A DNA stretch of 64,000 bases, taken from Clostridiales bacterium UBA4039 (GTDB lineage Bacteria; Bacillota; Clostridia; Lachnospirales; Vallitaleaceae). The stretch is taken from contig DGAD01000008.1 in assembly GCA_002382805.1 (NCBI GenBank), positions 113,387-177,386 of the forward strand. Direction: 5' to 3'. The position numbers and the translations under genes are program-made. The notes under the pieces were generated by a model, which saw only the letters and a program-made list of their open reading frames with translations, was not told the DNA's origin and made no database searches. Shown here piece after piece: positions 42,923-51,346 of this stretch; positions within the stretch are counted from its first letter, which is position 1, and each line of letters starts with the position of its first letter.

Positions 42923-43037
42923 ATAATCCTTTCAAAAAAATATTCTCTTTATATTATACTCTATTTCAACTGTTATTAAAAGGATGGATAGACAACTCTC
43001 CTAAAATATGATTAAATAATAGGAAGGAGGAATGATA

Positions 43038-43514
43038 ATGAATAAAATACCTAGTTTTACTGTAAACCACTTGATTTTAGACCCCGGCGTTTATGTCTCA
43101 AGAGTAGATCAACTCGACCAGCACTATATTACCACCTATGATTTGAGGATGAAAAAGCCAAACGCCGAACCTGTTATAAACACTGGTGAACTTCATACTC
43201 TTGAACATTTGGGTGCTACTTTTTTACGCAACCATCCACAATTTAAAGAAGAAGTCATCTACTTTGGTCCTATGGGCTGTCGAACAGGCTATTATCTTAT
43301 TTTAAAAGGTGAACGTTCTTCAAATGAAATTGTTCCCCTGCTTATTGATCTCTATCAATTTATGGCTGATTTTGACGGAGAAGTTCCTGGCGCCAGTGCA
43401 AAAGACTGCGGCAACTATCATGATATGAATCTTCCCATGGCCAGATATGAAGCAAAAGCTTATCTTCATGTTTTAAAACATATCACCAGCAAGCAACTAA
43501 GCTATCAAGAATAA
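43038..43514 (+). CDS. luxS: S-ribosylhomocysteine lyase LuxS (autoinducer-2 synthesis)
   Basis: Fe(II)/Zn enzyme that splits S-ribosylhomocysteine into homocysteine and the AI-2 precursor DPD, part of the activated methyl cycle. The metal ligands are in ELHTLEHLGATF (HxxEH, residues 54-58) and the catalytic cysteine in FGPMGCRTGYYL near 84. The substrate-binding DLRMKKPN is present. Start at the ATG at 43038 with AAGGAGG seven bases upstream; an ATG six bases earlier abuts the ribosome site. 158 residues, normal. Its 3' end overlaps the convergent TraX gene by 18 bp. Confidence 0.97.
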   Translation: MNKIPSFTVNHLILDPGVYVSRVDQLDQHYITTYDLRMKKPNAEPVINTGELHTLEHLGATFLRNHPQFKEEVIYFGPMGCRTGYYLILKGERSSNEIVPLLIDLYQFMADFDGEVPGASAKDCGNYHDMNLPMARYEAKAYLHVLKHITSKQLSYQE

Positions 43515-44165
43515 TTTAATTAAATACAAGAGAGCTAAGTGGAAGGGATAAATCAAATAAAATACGTATTTGATGCCCTTCCCTTTTTTTCCATTATACA
43601 TAAATACAAAGATTGCGCTTAACCCCGCATAAATCTCTAGGACAACTGTCGCTCCCGCTAATAAGTTAAGTCCTGCCAACAACACATTCATTGTAATAAT
43701 CACAATAGCCTTGCCTTTTAACGTCTTGGTTTGATATAGAATAAAAATCAGCAATACACCAAACAATCCATAATCTGTTCTTAATACATCCGCCAAAAGC
43801 GCAAATAAATAAACGCCTCCAATGCTTAACCAGCGGTGCCGCTCGTGCCATGTTTCATAAATCCACAAACATAGCAAACCAATAAGTAGTGTAAAGAATA
43901 TATTTTGATGGGACAAATCCCAAGGGTTGTTATAAAAAGCTAAATTAAAGGGAATCTCTGATACAAGTGCAAAAACACCTAAGCGCAGTGCATATTTTTT
44001 CTTGTCATGTGTATGTAAAAAACCTTCGGTAAGTAAAAACGCAAAAATCGGAAACGCTATACGTCCAATGATGCGAAATAGAATATATTCTTTAAAAAGA
44101 ACTGCGCCTACATGGTCAATGATCATTGTAATAATTGCAATCCATTTTAACTGGTTACTTGTCAT
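43497..44165 (-). CDS. TraX-family membrane protein
   Basis: Polytopic membrane protein of 222 residues in the TraX family, with the N-terminal signature KWIAIITMIIDHVGAVLF, RIIGRIAFPIFAFLLTEGF and ALRLGVFALVSEIPFNLAFY, and about seven membrane segments. TraX of the F plasmid acetylates pilin; the chromosomal Firmicutes members are uncharacterised and probably acyltransferase-like. It follows the chemoreceptor gene after one bp, so the two form an operon. Its last 90 bp are antisense to the luxS terminator. No conjugation genes are nearby, so plasmid origin is not supported. Confidence 0.85.
   Translation of the reverse strand: MTSNQLKWIAIITMIIDHVGAVLFKEYILFRIIGRIAFPIFAFLLTEGFLHTHDKKKYALRLGVFALVSEIPFNLAFYNNPWDLSHQNIFFTLLIGLLCLWIYETWHERHRWLSIGGVYLFALLADVLRTDYGLFGVLLIFILYQTKTLKGKAIVIITMNVLLAGLNLLAGATVVLEIYAGLSAIFVFMYNGKKGKGIKYVFYLIYPFHLALLYLIKLFLIA
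43541..43590 (+). terminator. luxS terminator lying inside the TraX-family gene
   Basis: GGAAGGG/CCCTTCC outer stem (43541-43547, 43576-43582) with an inner ATCAAATA/TATTTGAT stem and seven T at 43584-43590. It is 27 bp beyond the luxS stop and entirely within the opposite coding region. Confidence 0.9.
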
Positions 44166-44166
44166 C

Positions 44167-45504
44167 TTATTCTCCTTTTGCTTTTAAAGCTCTACGATGA
44201 AGGCGTTTAATGTCTCCTAGATACTTAACCACATCCGCTGATGCTTGATCCATCTCTTCTAACAATTCATTTGCTCTATCTTTATTGCCCTGATTGTATG
44301 CTTGCACCGCTTCTTTTGCATGTTTATGTAATTGTTCATGCGGATTTTCCAATGCACTGATTTTTTTACAGATATCTTGATTTTCCACTTCGGCATGATC
44401 ACACCATTGTCCCAAGCGGCACGTATGATGCGTCCCTATCTCTGATGCATCTAATGATTCATAACCCAAAATCATATTATATACTCTCCATTTCCATAAC
44501 AAATGATCACTTATACACACTTCTAGTTGTGTAATAAGATCAAGTTGTGGTTGAGTTTTTAAAATATCGGTTCGAATATCATCAATGACTTTTGAAACCG
44601 CATGAAAAGCCATGCCTGTTTTATCGGTCTCTGTATGAATTACTTTTGTTTTTTCATTAACAAGCATGATCGCACTAGACATTTCTTGGGACGCAGCTGT
44701 CTCTTCTTGTATATTGGCACTTATCTCCATAAATGTCTGACTAATATGATGCAGTCCATCTTTCATCTTTTCCATTCCAGAAAATGCTTTTTCCATTTGT
44801 TGCTTACTTTTTGAAAAAGAAGCATTTGATTCTTCAAGTGCATCATCTGTATTTTGAATTTCCTGTGTTAGGTTGTTGACGACTTGTCGAATAAAATCAA
44901 CTTGTTCTTTTGTATTTTCCGCTAGTTTTTTTATTTCTTCAGCTACAACCGCAAACCCTCTGCCGCTTTCTCCAGCACGTGCGGCTTCAATCGATGCGTT
45001 GAGCGCAAGTAAATTCGTCTGATCTGCGACCCCTTTAATAATCGCAACCATATCATTGATTTTTTCCGCTTCAGTATTAACGCGATTCATAATTCCTTGA
45101 ATATTTTTTGATTGTTCAAACGTCTCTTCAATTTGAACAAACGATTGATTAATTAAGTCCAAAGAATGATTGGACAATTCCAAGGTATGATTTGTCTCTT
45201 CGGATGAGCGTTGTATAAAGTTAGAAATACCTTCAACTGTTGCAATCATCTCTTCACTTGTGGTTGCAATGCTATCAACCATCTCTGATTGCTGTCGAAC
45301 ATCTATTAACATATCCTTTACATAATCAAGTTCTGTGACATATTTTAGCAAACTATTGACTTGTTTTAAATATTCAACAGTTCTGTCTTTTTTTATGTCT
45401 TTCTTTACATCTTGATTAAGTAGATCTTCTTGTAAATTCAAAGGTAATTGTGTTTTACTTTCATTAAGCTCCAATGGATTGCTTTTTCTTTTTTTCCAAA
45501 ACAT
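44167..45504 (-). CDS. Soluble chemoreceptor with C-terminal CZB zinc-binding domain
   Basis: 445 residues with no membrane segment. After a charged N-terminus comes the methyl-accepting signalling domain (about 60-315), with the conserved hairpin [38 protein letters not shown]. The C-terminal 110 residues form a chemoreceptor zinc-binding (CZB) domain: [28 protein letters not shown] (Cys and His ligands) and [16 protein letters not shown] proteins sense cytoplasmic zinc or hypochlorite. Start at the ATG at 45504, with GGAGG seven bases upstream; an in-frame start at 45534 is less supported. Operon with the TraX-family gene. It may signal through CheA/CheY encoded elsewhere. Confidence 0.9.
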   Translation of the reverse strand: MFWKKRKSNPLELNESKTQLPLNLQEDLLNQDVKKDIKKDRTVEYLKQVNSLLKYVTELDYVKDMLIDVRQQSEMVDSIATTSEEMIATVEGISNFIQRSSEETNHTLELSNHSLDLINQSFVQIEETFEQSKNIQGIMNRVNTEAEKINDMVAIIKGVADQTNLLALNASIEAARAGESGRGFAVVAEEIKKLAENTKEQVDFIRQVVNNLTQEIQNTDDALEESNASFSKSKQQMEKAFSGMEKMKDGLHHISQTFMEISANIQEETAASQEMSSAIMLVNEKTKVIHTETDKTGMAFHAVSKVIDDIRTDILKTQPQLDLITQLEVCISDHLLWKWRVYNMILGYESLDASEIGTHHTCRLGQWCDHAEVENQDICKKISALENPHEQLHKHAKEAVQAYNQGNKDRANELLEEMDQASADVVKYLGDIKRLHRRALKAKGE

Positions 45505-45552
45505 ACTTCTACCTCCTTCATATTTTAATTGCATTTTATCATATAGACAGAC

Positions 45553-45588
45553 AAAAAAGAAGCTTTTTCAAAATGAAAAAGCTTCTTT
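45553..45588 (-). terminator. Intrinsic terminator of purL
   Basis: Fifteen-base-pair stem AAAGAAGCTTTTTCA/TGAAAAAGCTTCTTT with a three-base loop and T-run on the minus strand, 14 bp after the purL stop. Confidence 0.92.
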
Positions 45589-45602
45589 GAAGAATGTATC
45601 TA

Positions 45603-48600
45603 TTATAGAAAATACTGTACGCCTGACTTAAAGAGTTGTTGATCTTGTTTTCCATAAATATTTTTGGCAACATGTTGACCAATACGTTCAGAATGTCCCA
45701 TTTTTCCTAAGACACGCCCGTCTAAACTCATTATTCCTTCAATCGCATACATTGAACCATTTGGATTATCTATAGGGTTCATCGTTGCTTGTCCTTCTTC
45801 ATTGACGTAAGTTGTAACAACCTGACCATTTTGGAAAAGCTCTTTAATAACGGCATCGCTTGCTACAAATCTACCTTCCCCATGAGATAAGGGAATATGA
45901 TGAATATCTCCCGGAGTAACATTTTGCAACCAAGGGGATTGATTGGACATGATTTTAGTCCTTGACATCTTGGATATATGTCGTCCGATAGTATTATAGG
46001 TTAATGTTGGCGCATCCGCCGTCAACTCTCGAATGTCACCATACGGAACTAATCCTAACTTTATAAGCGCTTGGAAGCCGTTACAAATACCTAGCATTAG
46101 ACCATCACGTTGATTAAGCAAGTCCATTACCGCTTCTGAAACCGCTTCATTTCTAAAGACTGTTGCAATAAACTTCCCTGATCCATCCGGTTCATCTCCC
46201 GCACTAAATCCACCTGGAATCATGATCATCTGACTCGATCGAATCGCTTGGACAAACTCTTGAACCGATTGCTTCACCATCGATGGCGTCAAGTTTCTAA
46301 AAACAACTTCTTCAACATCCGCCCCTGCTTTTTCAAAAGCTCTACGTGTGTCATATTCACAGTTAGTTCCTGGAAAAACCGGAACAAAAACTTTAGGTTT
46401 TGCTACTTTATGTTTGCATATATATATTGAGGAAGCCAATGTCAACTGATCAGAAGTCTTACCTTGGCTGTCTTCAACTGTCGGAAATACATCTTCAAGC
46501 ACTTCTTCCCAATGCCCTTGCAATTCATCAATAGGTATAATTGTTTGCTTATATGTAATTTTAGGCAGTACGGATGTACACCCTAATTTTATTGCTGTAC
46601 TTGGAAGCTTATAATCACTCATTGGATTTTTTAGTTCTAGTATAATTGAGCCATAAGAAGAGGCAAATATTTTCTCATCCTCAAGGGCTTCAAAGGTAAA
46701 GCCTATTCGGTTACCAAATCCCATTTTCACGACTGCTTCTGCTGCTCCAAACTGACCTACACTATTTGCAGATAATATAGTTCCGTTATTAATTGCATCA
46801 AAAATCCATGTATAATTCGCCTTTAACACATCAATGACCGGAAGGTCATGGGCATCTCTTGGTAATTCAATCATAACAACATCATGATCGCCCGCTTTAA
46901 ACTCATTAGAAACAACTGTTGTTACATCCACAACATCCACTGCAAAAGAAACCAACGTCGCCGGAACATCAATATCATGGAATGTTCCTGACATAGAGTC
47001 CTTGCCGCCAATAGATGCAAGTTTTAGTTGTTCTTGAATATAATATGCTCCCAGCAATGCAGATAATGGCTCTCCCCATCGCTTAGGGTCGTTACCTAAT
47101 CGCTTAAAGTATTCTTGGAATGTAAAGCGCATCTTTTTATAATCCGCCCCTACAGCCACACCTTTTGCGATGGAATCAACCACTGCATAAACAGCTCCAT
47201 GATATGGGCTCCAGCTAGACAAATATGGATTGTAGCCATAACTCATCACAGTTCCTGTTGTGGTCTCTCCATCAAGCACCGGAATTTTTGCAACCATGGC
47301 TTCCATAGGAGTTGTTTGATATTTCCCACCAAAAGGCATAAATACAGACCCTGCACCAATTGATGAGTCAAAGTGTTCTATCAACCCTTTTTGAGAGCAA
47401 CTATTTAAATCTGCTACCGCACGAATAAAACTTTCCTTATACCCTTGTTGCTGAGTAAGCGCTTTAACCTGTTCACGTTCTTGTTCAAAATAGCTTTGGG
47501 CGTCCGGTGCTGATACATAGGCTTTCATCTCAACCAAAGCTCCGTTTGTATCGAGAAAATCTCTACGAATATTGACAATCTCTTGACCTTTCCATGTCAT
47601 AATCAAACGTTTTTCTTCGGTAACCGTTGCCACATGCGTTGCTTCTAAATTTTCTTTTTCAACAAGTTCAATAAATTTTTGCTTATCTTTAGGATCAATC
47701 ACCACCGCCATACGTTCTTGGGATTCAGAGATTGCCAGTTCTGTTCCGTCTAAGCCATCATATTTTTTGGGGACAACATCCAAATCAATAATAAGTCCAT
47801 CGGCTAGTTCTCCAATAGCCACAGAAATACCGCCTGCACCAAAATCATTACATTTTTTTATCATTTGACTTACGGTTTCATTTCTAAATAATCGCTGTAT
47901 TTTTCGTTCGGTTGGCGGATTACCTTTTTGCACTTCTGCACCACATGTGTGGATTGATTCTGCTGTATGCTCCTTAGATGAGCCTGTCGCACCGCCACAA
48001 CCATCACGTCCTGTGCGGCCACCAAGTAATATAATATAATCGCCTGGATCAGAGGTTTCACGAATAACGTTTTTCTTAGGTGCTGCTGCAATAACCGCAC
48101 CGATTTCCATACGTTTTGCCACATAATTTGGGTGATAAATTTCACGAACCAATCCGGTCGCCAAACCAATTTGGTTTCCATATGAACTGTATCCATGCGC
48201 ACTTTTTGTTACGATTTTGCGTTGCGGTAATTTTCCTTCCATCGTCTGACTAATCGGCAACCTCGGATCAGCGGCCCCTGTCACACGCATGGCTTGATAT
48301 ACATATGAACGTCCAGATAACGGGTCGCGAATCGCCCCACCTAGACAAGTTGCAGCTCCACCAAAAGGTTCGATTTCTGTTGGATGGTTGTGCGTTTCAT
48401 TTTTGAACATCACCAACCACTCTTCGTTCTTTCCGTCAACATCCACATCCACCATTATACTACATGCGTTAATCTCATCAGATACTTCCAAGTCATCAAG
48501 ATGACCTTCTCTACGCATTTTTTTCATCGCCATTAAGGCGATATCCATGAGACATATAGGTTTTTCGTTTAACCGTTCTCCATATATCTCTTCCCGATCA

Positions 48601-49373
48601 GTCAAATACTGATCATATGTTTTTTTGATCGGTTCTATACCTGCATTTTCATCAAATTCGATATCTTTTAATTGGGTTAAAAATGTTGTATGACGGCAAT
48701 GATCTGACCAATATGTATCTAAAGCACGAATTTCTGTAATTGTCGGATTTCTTTTTTCAACACATCTAAAATAATTTTGCGTGTGTAACAAATCTTTGTT
48801 TGTCATGGCTAATCCAAGATTATCCCATAATTTATCAATGCCTTTTTCATCTAAGTCAATAAATCCTTCAACCTGTTCCACTGCATGAGGAACCTCATAA
48901 TCTAATTCCAATGTTGTCGGTTTATCTAAGTCTGCTTCACGTGAATCCACTGGATTAATACAATATTTTTTTATACGTTCCAAATCCTTTGTAGGTATAT
49001 CGCCTGATAATACGATTATTTTTGCCACACTGACAATCGGATTTGCTTCACTCTCAATAAGTTGAATACACTGCACTAAGGAATCGCTTCGTTGATCATA
49101 TTGCCCAGGTAAATATTCGATTCCAAAAGCAACCTCATCTTCTTGTAATGCATAATTTTCTATATAAACATCATCCACTGTCGGTTCCGAATAAATTGTA
49201 TCAATACTTCGTTGGTAGACTGCTTCACTTAGATGGTCAGTATCATATCGGTGCAAAATCCGTACATTCGTTATGTTTTTCAGATTTAAGTTTTCTGTTA
49301 AATCCGCATGCAATTGTTTTGCCTCAACATCAAATCCTACTTTTTTTTCTACAAAAATTCGTTTTATTGCCAT
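45603..49373 (-). CDS. purL: Phosphoribosylformylglycinamidine synthase, single-chain
   Basis: Fourth step of de novo purine synthesis: FGAR to FGAM using glutamine and ATP. At 1,256 residues it is the large form in which synthetase and glutaminase are one chain, common in Clostridia. Two AIRS-like halves are visible (FKNETHNHPTEIEPFGGAATCLGGAIRD, and GAGGISVAIGELADG). The glutamine amidotransferase covers the last 270 residues, with the catalytic Cys in LMLGICNGFQALIKLG near 1,092 and the SHGEGRF motif near 1,164. Start at the ATG at 49373, with GGAGG upstream. No other pur gene and no purine riboswitch are nearby. Confidence 0.98.
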   Translation of the reverse strand: MAIKRIFVEKKVGFDVEAKQLHADLTENLNLKNITNVRILHRYDTDHLSEAVYQRSIDTIYSEPTVDDVYIENYALQEDEVAFGIEYLPGQYDQRSDSLVQCIQLIESEANPIVSVAKIIVLSGDIPTKDLERIKKYCINPVDSREADLDKPTTLELDYEVPHAVEQVEGFIDLDEKGIDKLWDNLGLAMTNKDLLHTQNYFRCVEKRNPTITEIRALDTYWSDHCRHTTFLTQLKDIEFDENAGIEPIKKTYDQYLTDREEIYGERLNEKPICLMDIALMAMKKMRREGHLDDLEVSDEINACSIMVDVDVDGKNEEWLVMFKNETHNHPTEIEPFGGAATCLGGAIRDPLSGRSYVYQAMRVTGAADPRLPISQTMEGKLPQRKIVTKSAHGYSSYGNQIGLATGLVREIYHPNYVAKRMEIGAVIAAAPKKNVIRETSDPGDYIILLGGRTGRDGCGGATGSSKEHTAESIHTCGAEVQKGNPPTERKIQRLFRNETVSQMIKKCNDFGAGGISVAIGELADGLIIDLDVVPKKYDGLDGTELAISESQERMAVVIDPKDKQKFIELVEKENLEATHVATVTEEKRLIMTWKGQEIVNIRRDFLDTNGALVEMKAYVSAPDAQSYFEQEREQVKALTQQQGYKESFIRAVADLNSCSQKGLIEHFDSSIGAGSVFMPFGGKYQTTPMEAMVAKIPVLDGETTTGTVMSYGYNPYLSSWSPYHGAVYAVVDSIAKGVAVGADYKKMRFTFQEYFKRLGNDPKRWGEPLSALLGAYYIQEQLKLASIGGKDSMSGTFHDIDVPATLVSFAVDVVDVTTVVSNEFKAGDHDVVMIELPRDAHDLPVIDVLKANYTWIFDAINNGTILSANSVGQFGAAEAVVKMGFGNRIGFTFEALEDEKIFASSYGSIILELKNPMSDYKLPSTAIKLGCTSVLPKITYKQTIIPIDELQGHWEEVLEDVFPTVEDSQGKTSDQLTLASSIYICKHKVAKPKVFVPVFPGTNCEYDTRRAFEKAGADVEEVVFRNLTPSMVKQSVQEFVQAIRSSQMIMIPGGFSAGDEPDGSGKFIATVFRNEAVSEAVMDLLNQRDGLMLGICNGFQALIKLGLVPYGDIRELTADAPTLTYNTIGRHISKMSRTKIMSNQSPWLQNVTPGDIHHIPLSHGEGRFVASDAVIKELFQNGQVVTTYVNEEGQATMNPIDNPNGSMYAIEGIMSLDGRVLGKMGHSERIGQHVAKNIYGKQDQQLFKSGVQYFL

Positions 49374-49415
49374 GATAACCTCCAAATTATCCATATTGAC
49401 GTTATTTACAAATCT

Positions 49416-49444
49416 ACTCTATCATGATAGTATTAAGAAGTAAA
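49416..49444 (-). promoter_or_regulatory. Candidate purL promoter overlapped by a 12-bp palindrome
   Basis: Minus-strand TTTACT, 17 bases, TAGAGT with a TGA extension. The perfect palindrome CTATCATGATAG (49419-49430) covers the -10. An operator in that position would act as a repressor site. Confidence 0.4.
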
Positions 49445-49467
49445 ATTAATATTACTAATTATATTTA

Positions 49468-49484
49468 TTAATAAGACTTATTAA
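49468..49484. promoter_or_regulatory. Inverted repeat in the leader of the LysR-type regulator
   Basis: TTAATAAG-A-CTTATTAA, a perfect 8-bp inverted repeat with one central base, 12 bp upstream of the start codon. Size and AT content fit a LysR-type autoregulatory site. Confidence 0.45.
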
Positions 49485-49496
49485 CGAGGTGTTTAT

Positions 49497-50384
49497 ATGA
49501 GCATTAATCTTGAACTCTACCGTATTTTTTACCATGTCGCACAAACACTGAGCTTTTCAAAAGCAGCTGACGCACTTTTTTTATCCCAATCTGCCGTTAG
49601 CCAACATATCCATTCATTGGAAAAGTATTTAAATACCCAGTTGTTTCACCGTAGCACAAAAAAAGTCCAGCTAACTGGCGAAGGTCAATTATTGCTCGAA
49701 CATATTCAACCTGCCCTTTTTTCAATTTTACAAGGTGAAAAACTCCTTGCGGAAACCGCACAAATGAACCGAGGGCGTTTACATATAGCCGCTAGTGATA
49801 CAATCTGCAAATATTTTTTGCTTCAGCACTTACGTGCTTTTCACGAGCGCTACCCTAATATAGAGATACTTATTACCAATCGAACTTCCATTGAATGTGT
49901 CAAACTACTTAAGAATAACATGGTTGATTTAGTCTTTACAAATTTACCTAACGACTATATTGATGCCAACTTAAACGTTGATGAATTGTTAACTTTTCAA
50001 GACATCGTAATTGCACCTCAAAAATATACGCTTCTTAATCAAGGCGCCATTACCTACAGTCAACTATTAGAATACCCTATTCTTCTTCTCGATCGCAACA
50101 GTTCTACAACCCAATATTTAAATCAAGTCTTTAAAGACCATGCATTAACTCTTACGCCTTCTGTTGAGCTTGGCAGCATTGATCTACTTGTTGAATTAAC
50201 CCGAATCGGTTTAGGCATTACTGTTGTCCCAGATTATGTTGTTTCCTTGAATTCTAACGAATACTTTCGGGTAACCTTAAAGGATACATTACCAAAAAGA
50301 AAGCTTGGGATGGTCTCCCAAGCTAAAACACCGTTGTCAAACGCTGTCAAAACATTCATGCAATTAATGTTGATGCATCGATAA
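49497..50384 (+). CDS. LysR-family transcriptional regulator
   Basis: 295 residues. The N-terminal winged helix-turn-helix is NLELYRIFYHVAQTLSFSKAADALFLSQSAVSQHIHSLEKYL. The C-terminal part is a periplasmic-binding-like effector domain (RGRLHIAASDTICKYFLLQHLRAFHERYPNIEILI). The effector is unknown; the general layout is near the CbbR/CysL group. It is divergent from purL, with 123 bp between the starts, so regulation of purL or of itself from that gap is plausible. Its 3' end overlaps the next gene by 21 bp, tail to tail. Confidence 0.93.
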   Translation: MSINLELYRIFYHVAQTLSFSKAADALFLSQSAVSQHIHSLEKYLNTQLFHRSTKKVQLTGEGQLLLEHIQPALFSILQGEKLLAETAQMNRGRLHIAASDTICKYFLLQHLRAFHERYPNIEILITNRTSIECVKLLKNNMVDLVFTNLPNDYIDANLNVDELLTFQDIVIAPQKYTLLNQGAITYSQLLEYPILLLDRNSSTTQYLNQVFKDHALTLTPSVELGSIDLLVELTRIGLGITVVPDYVVSLNSNEYFRVTLKDTLPKRKLGMVSQAKTPLSNAVKTFMQLMLMHR

Positions 50385-51161
50385 TATTTGTTGAGCCGCT
50401 TTATCAGCAACCGTATTAATCATGGCCTCTTTGGCTTCGTATGGATTTTTTCCCACCTCTTTAACAATCAAATCCATAAGAACAAAATATTTTGCCCCTT
50501 CATCGATTTCACCTAACTGTAAATGATGTCTTGAAGCAAATTGTTCCAAAGGGTAAGTGTCAATATACCAATGATATACGTCTTCATACTCCGCCTTTAA
50601 TTGTTGATGCTCTTGTTTTTTCTCCTGCATTCTCTTTTTGGAGAAAACCCCACCCAAGGCAAATATAACACCTAATCCAATAATAATATATGCCATATTA
50701 CCAGCAAAAATTTGAATGACGCCTAAGACATTTCCCACTCCACTAATGACCATAATGATTCCTATGCCTAAAAGCGCCTGGTAGCTACTTTTCATCTCGG
50801 TCAATTCACGGTTGTCTTCAATATCAAGCATGGTATATTCATCAAAAAAATAATCTTGGGTCTCTACTTCTTCTTTTTCCCCAATTAAAAAACCACGAAT
50901 AAAACGACTCGCTTCTTCCCAATCATCCTGATGTACATTGACAAGAAACTCTTCTCCACTTGATTGCATCACAGACGCTGTCTTAATTCCCGAGTATTCC
51001 AGAAACTCTAACGCACGTTCCCCTTCTTCTTCAGATTTAACCACAATCAACAACCGATCTGTTTCAATATCCTTTATTTCATGTACTAATTCAACATGAC
51101 AATCTGCACACATCTTCACATGATCTTCATACTCTTCCTTGCATTTGGGACACCATGCCAT
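50364..51161 (-). CDS. Zinc-ribbon and DUF2007-like membrane protein
   Basis: 265 residues. The N-terminus is a zinc ribbon (WCPKCKEEYEDHVKMCADC). Residues about 40-100 resemble a DUF2007-type fold (LLIVVKSEEEGERALEFLEYSGI). Two membrane helices lie near 140-190 (LLGIGIIMVISGVGNVLGVI, and MAYIIIGLGVIFALGGVF). The C-terminal part is charged and helical. Function unknown; DUF2007 proteins may bind regulatory ligands. Start at the ATG at 51161, with GGAGG six bases upstream; an in-frame start at 51203 lacks a ribosome site. It is transcribed alone, convergent with the LysR gene. Confidence 0.8.
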   Translation of the reverse strand: MAWCPKCKEEYEDHVKMCADCHVELVHEIKDIETDRLLIVVKSEEEGERALEFLEYSGIKTASVMQSSGEEFLVNVHQDDWEEASRFIRGFLIGEKEEVETQDYFFDEYTMLDIEDNRELTEMKSSYQALLGIGIIMVISGVGNVLGVIQIFAGNMAYIIIGLGVIFALGGVFSKKRMQEKKQEHQQLKAEYEDVYHWYIDTYPLEQFASRHHLQLGEIDEGAKYFVLMDLIVKEVGKNPYEAKEAMINTVADKAAQQILSMHQH

Positions 51162-51228
51162 AATATTATCCTCCAAAATTTTTATTTTATAATCTGATGG
51201 CAATGAATTGAATTCTTTCCAGTTTCAT

Positions 51229-51257
51229 ATTATAATAAGTTTAAAAACTTATAGCAC
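51229..51257 (-). promoter_or_regulatory. Candidate promoter with an inverted repeat in its spacer
   Basis: Minus-strand GTGCTA, 17 bases, TATAAT upstream of the zinc-ribbon gene. The spacer is almost exactly the inverted repeat ATAAGTTT/AAACTTAT (51235-51252). The -35 is poor, so an activator that bends the spacer, or simply a repressor site, is possible. Confidence 0.4.
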
Positions 51258-51346
51258 ATCACGTGTACTAGTATAGCAAAAAAAAAAATAGACGACAACA
51301 ATGATGCACAAATAATTTTACACATTGTTACTAGGAAGGCTTAAAA

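Noticed and set aside
43497..44165. TraX gene as a sign of a conjugative element
   Set aside because: No relaxase, type IV secretion, integrase or att-like repeats nearby; TraX-family proteins are common on Firmicutes chromosomes.
45604..49496. Purine riboswitch or PurR box at purL
   Set aside because: The 123-bp gap holds no purine-riboswitch core and no recognisable PurBox.
51279..51290. A-run upstream of the FIST-EAL gene as a terminator
   Set aside because: No hairpin precedes it on either strand; probably just AT-rich leader or promoter DNA.
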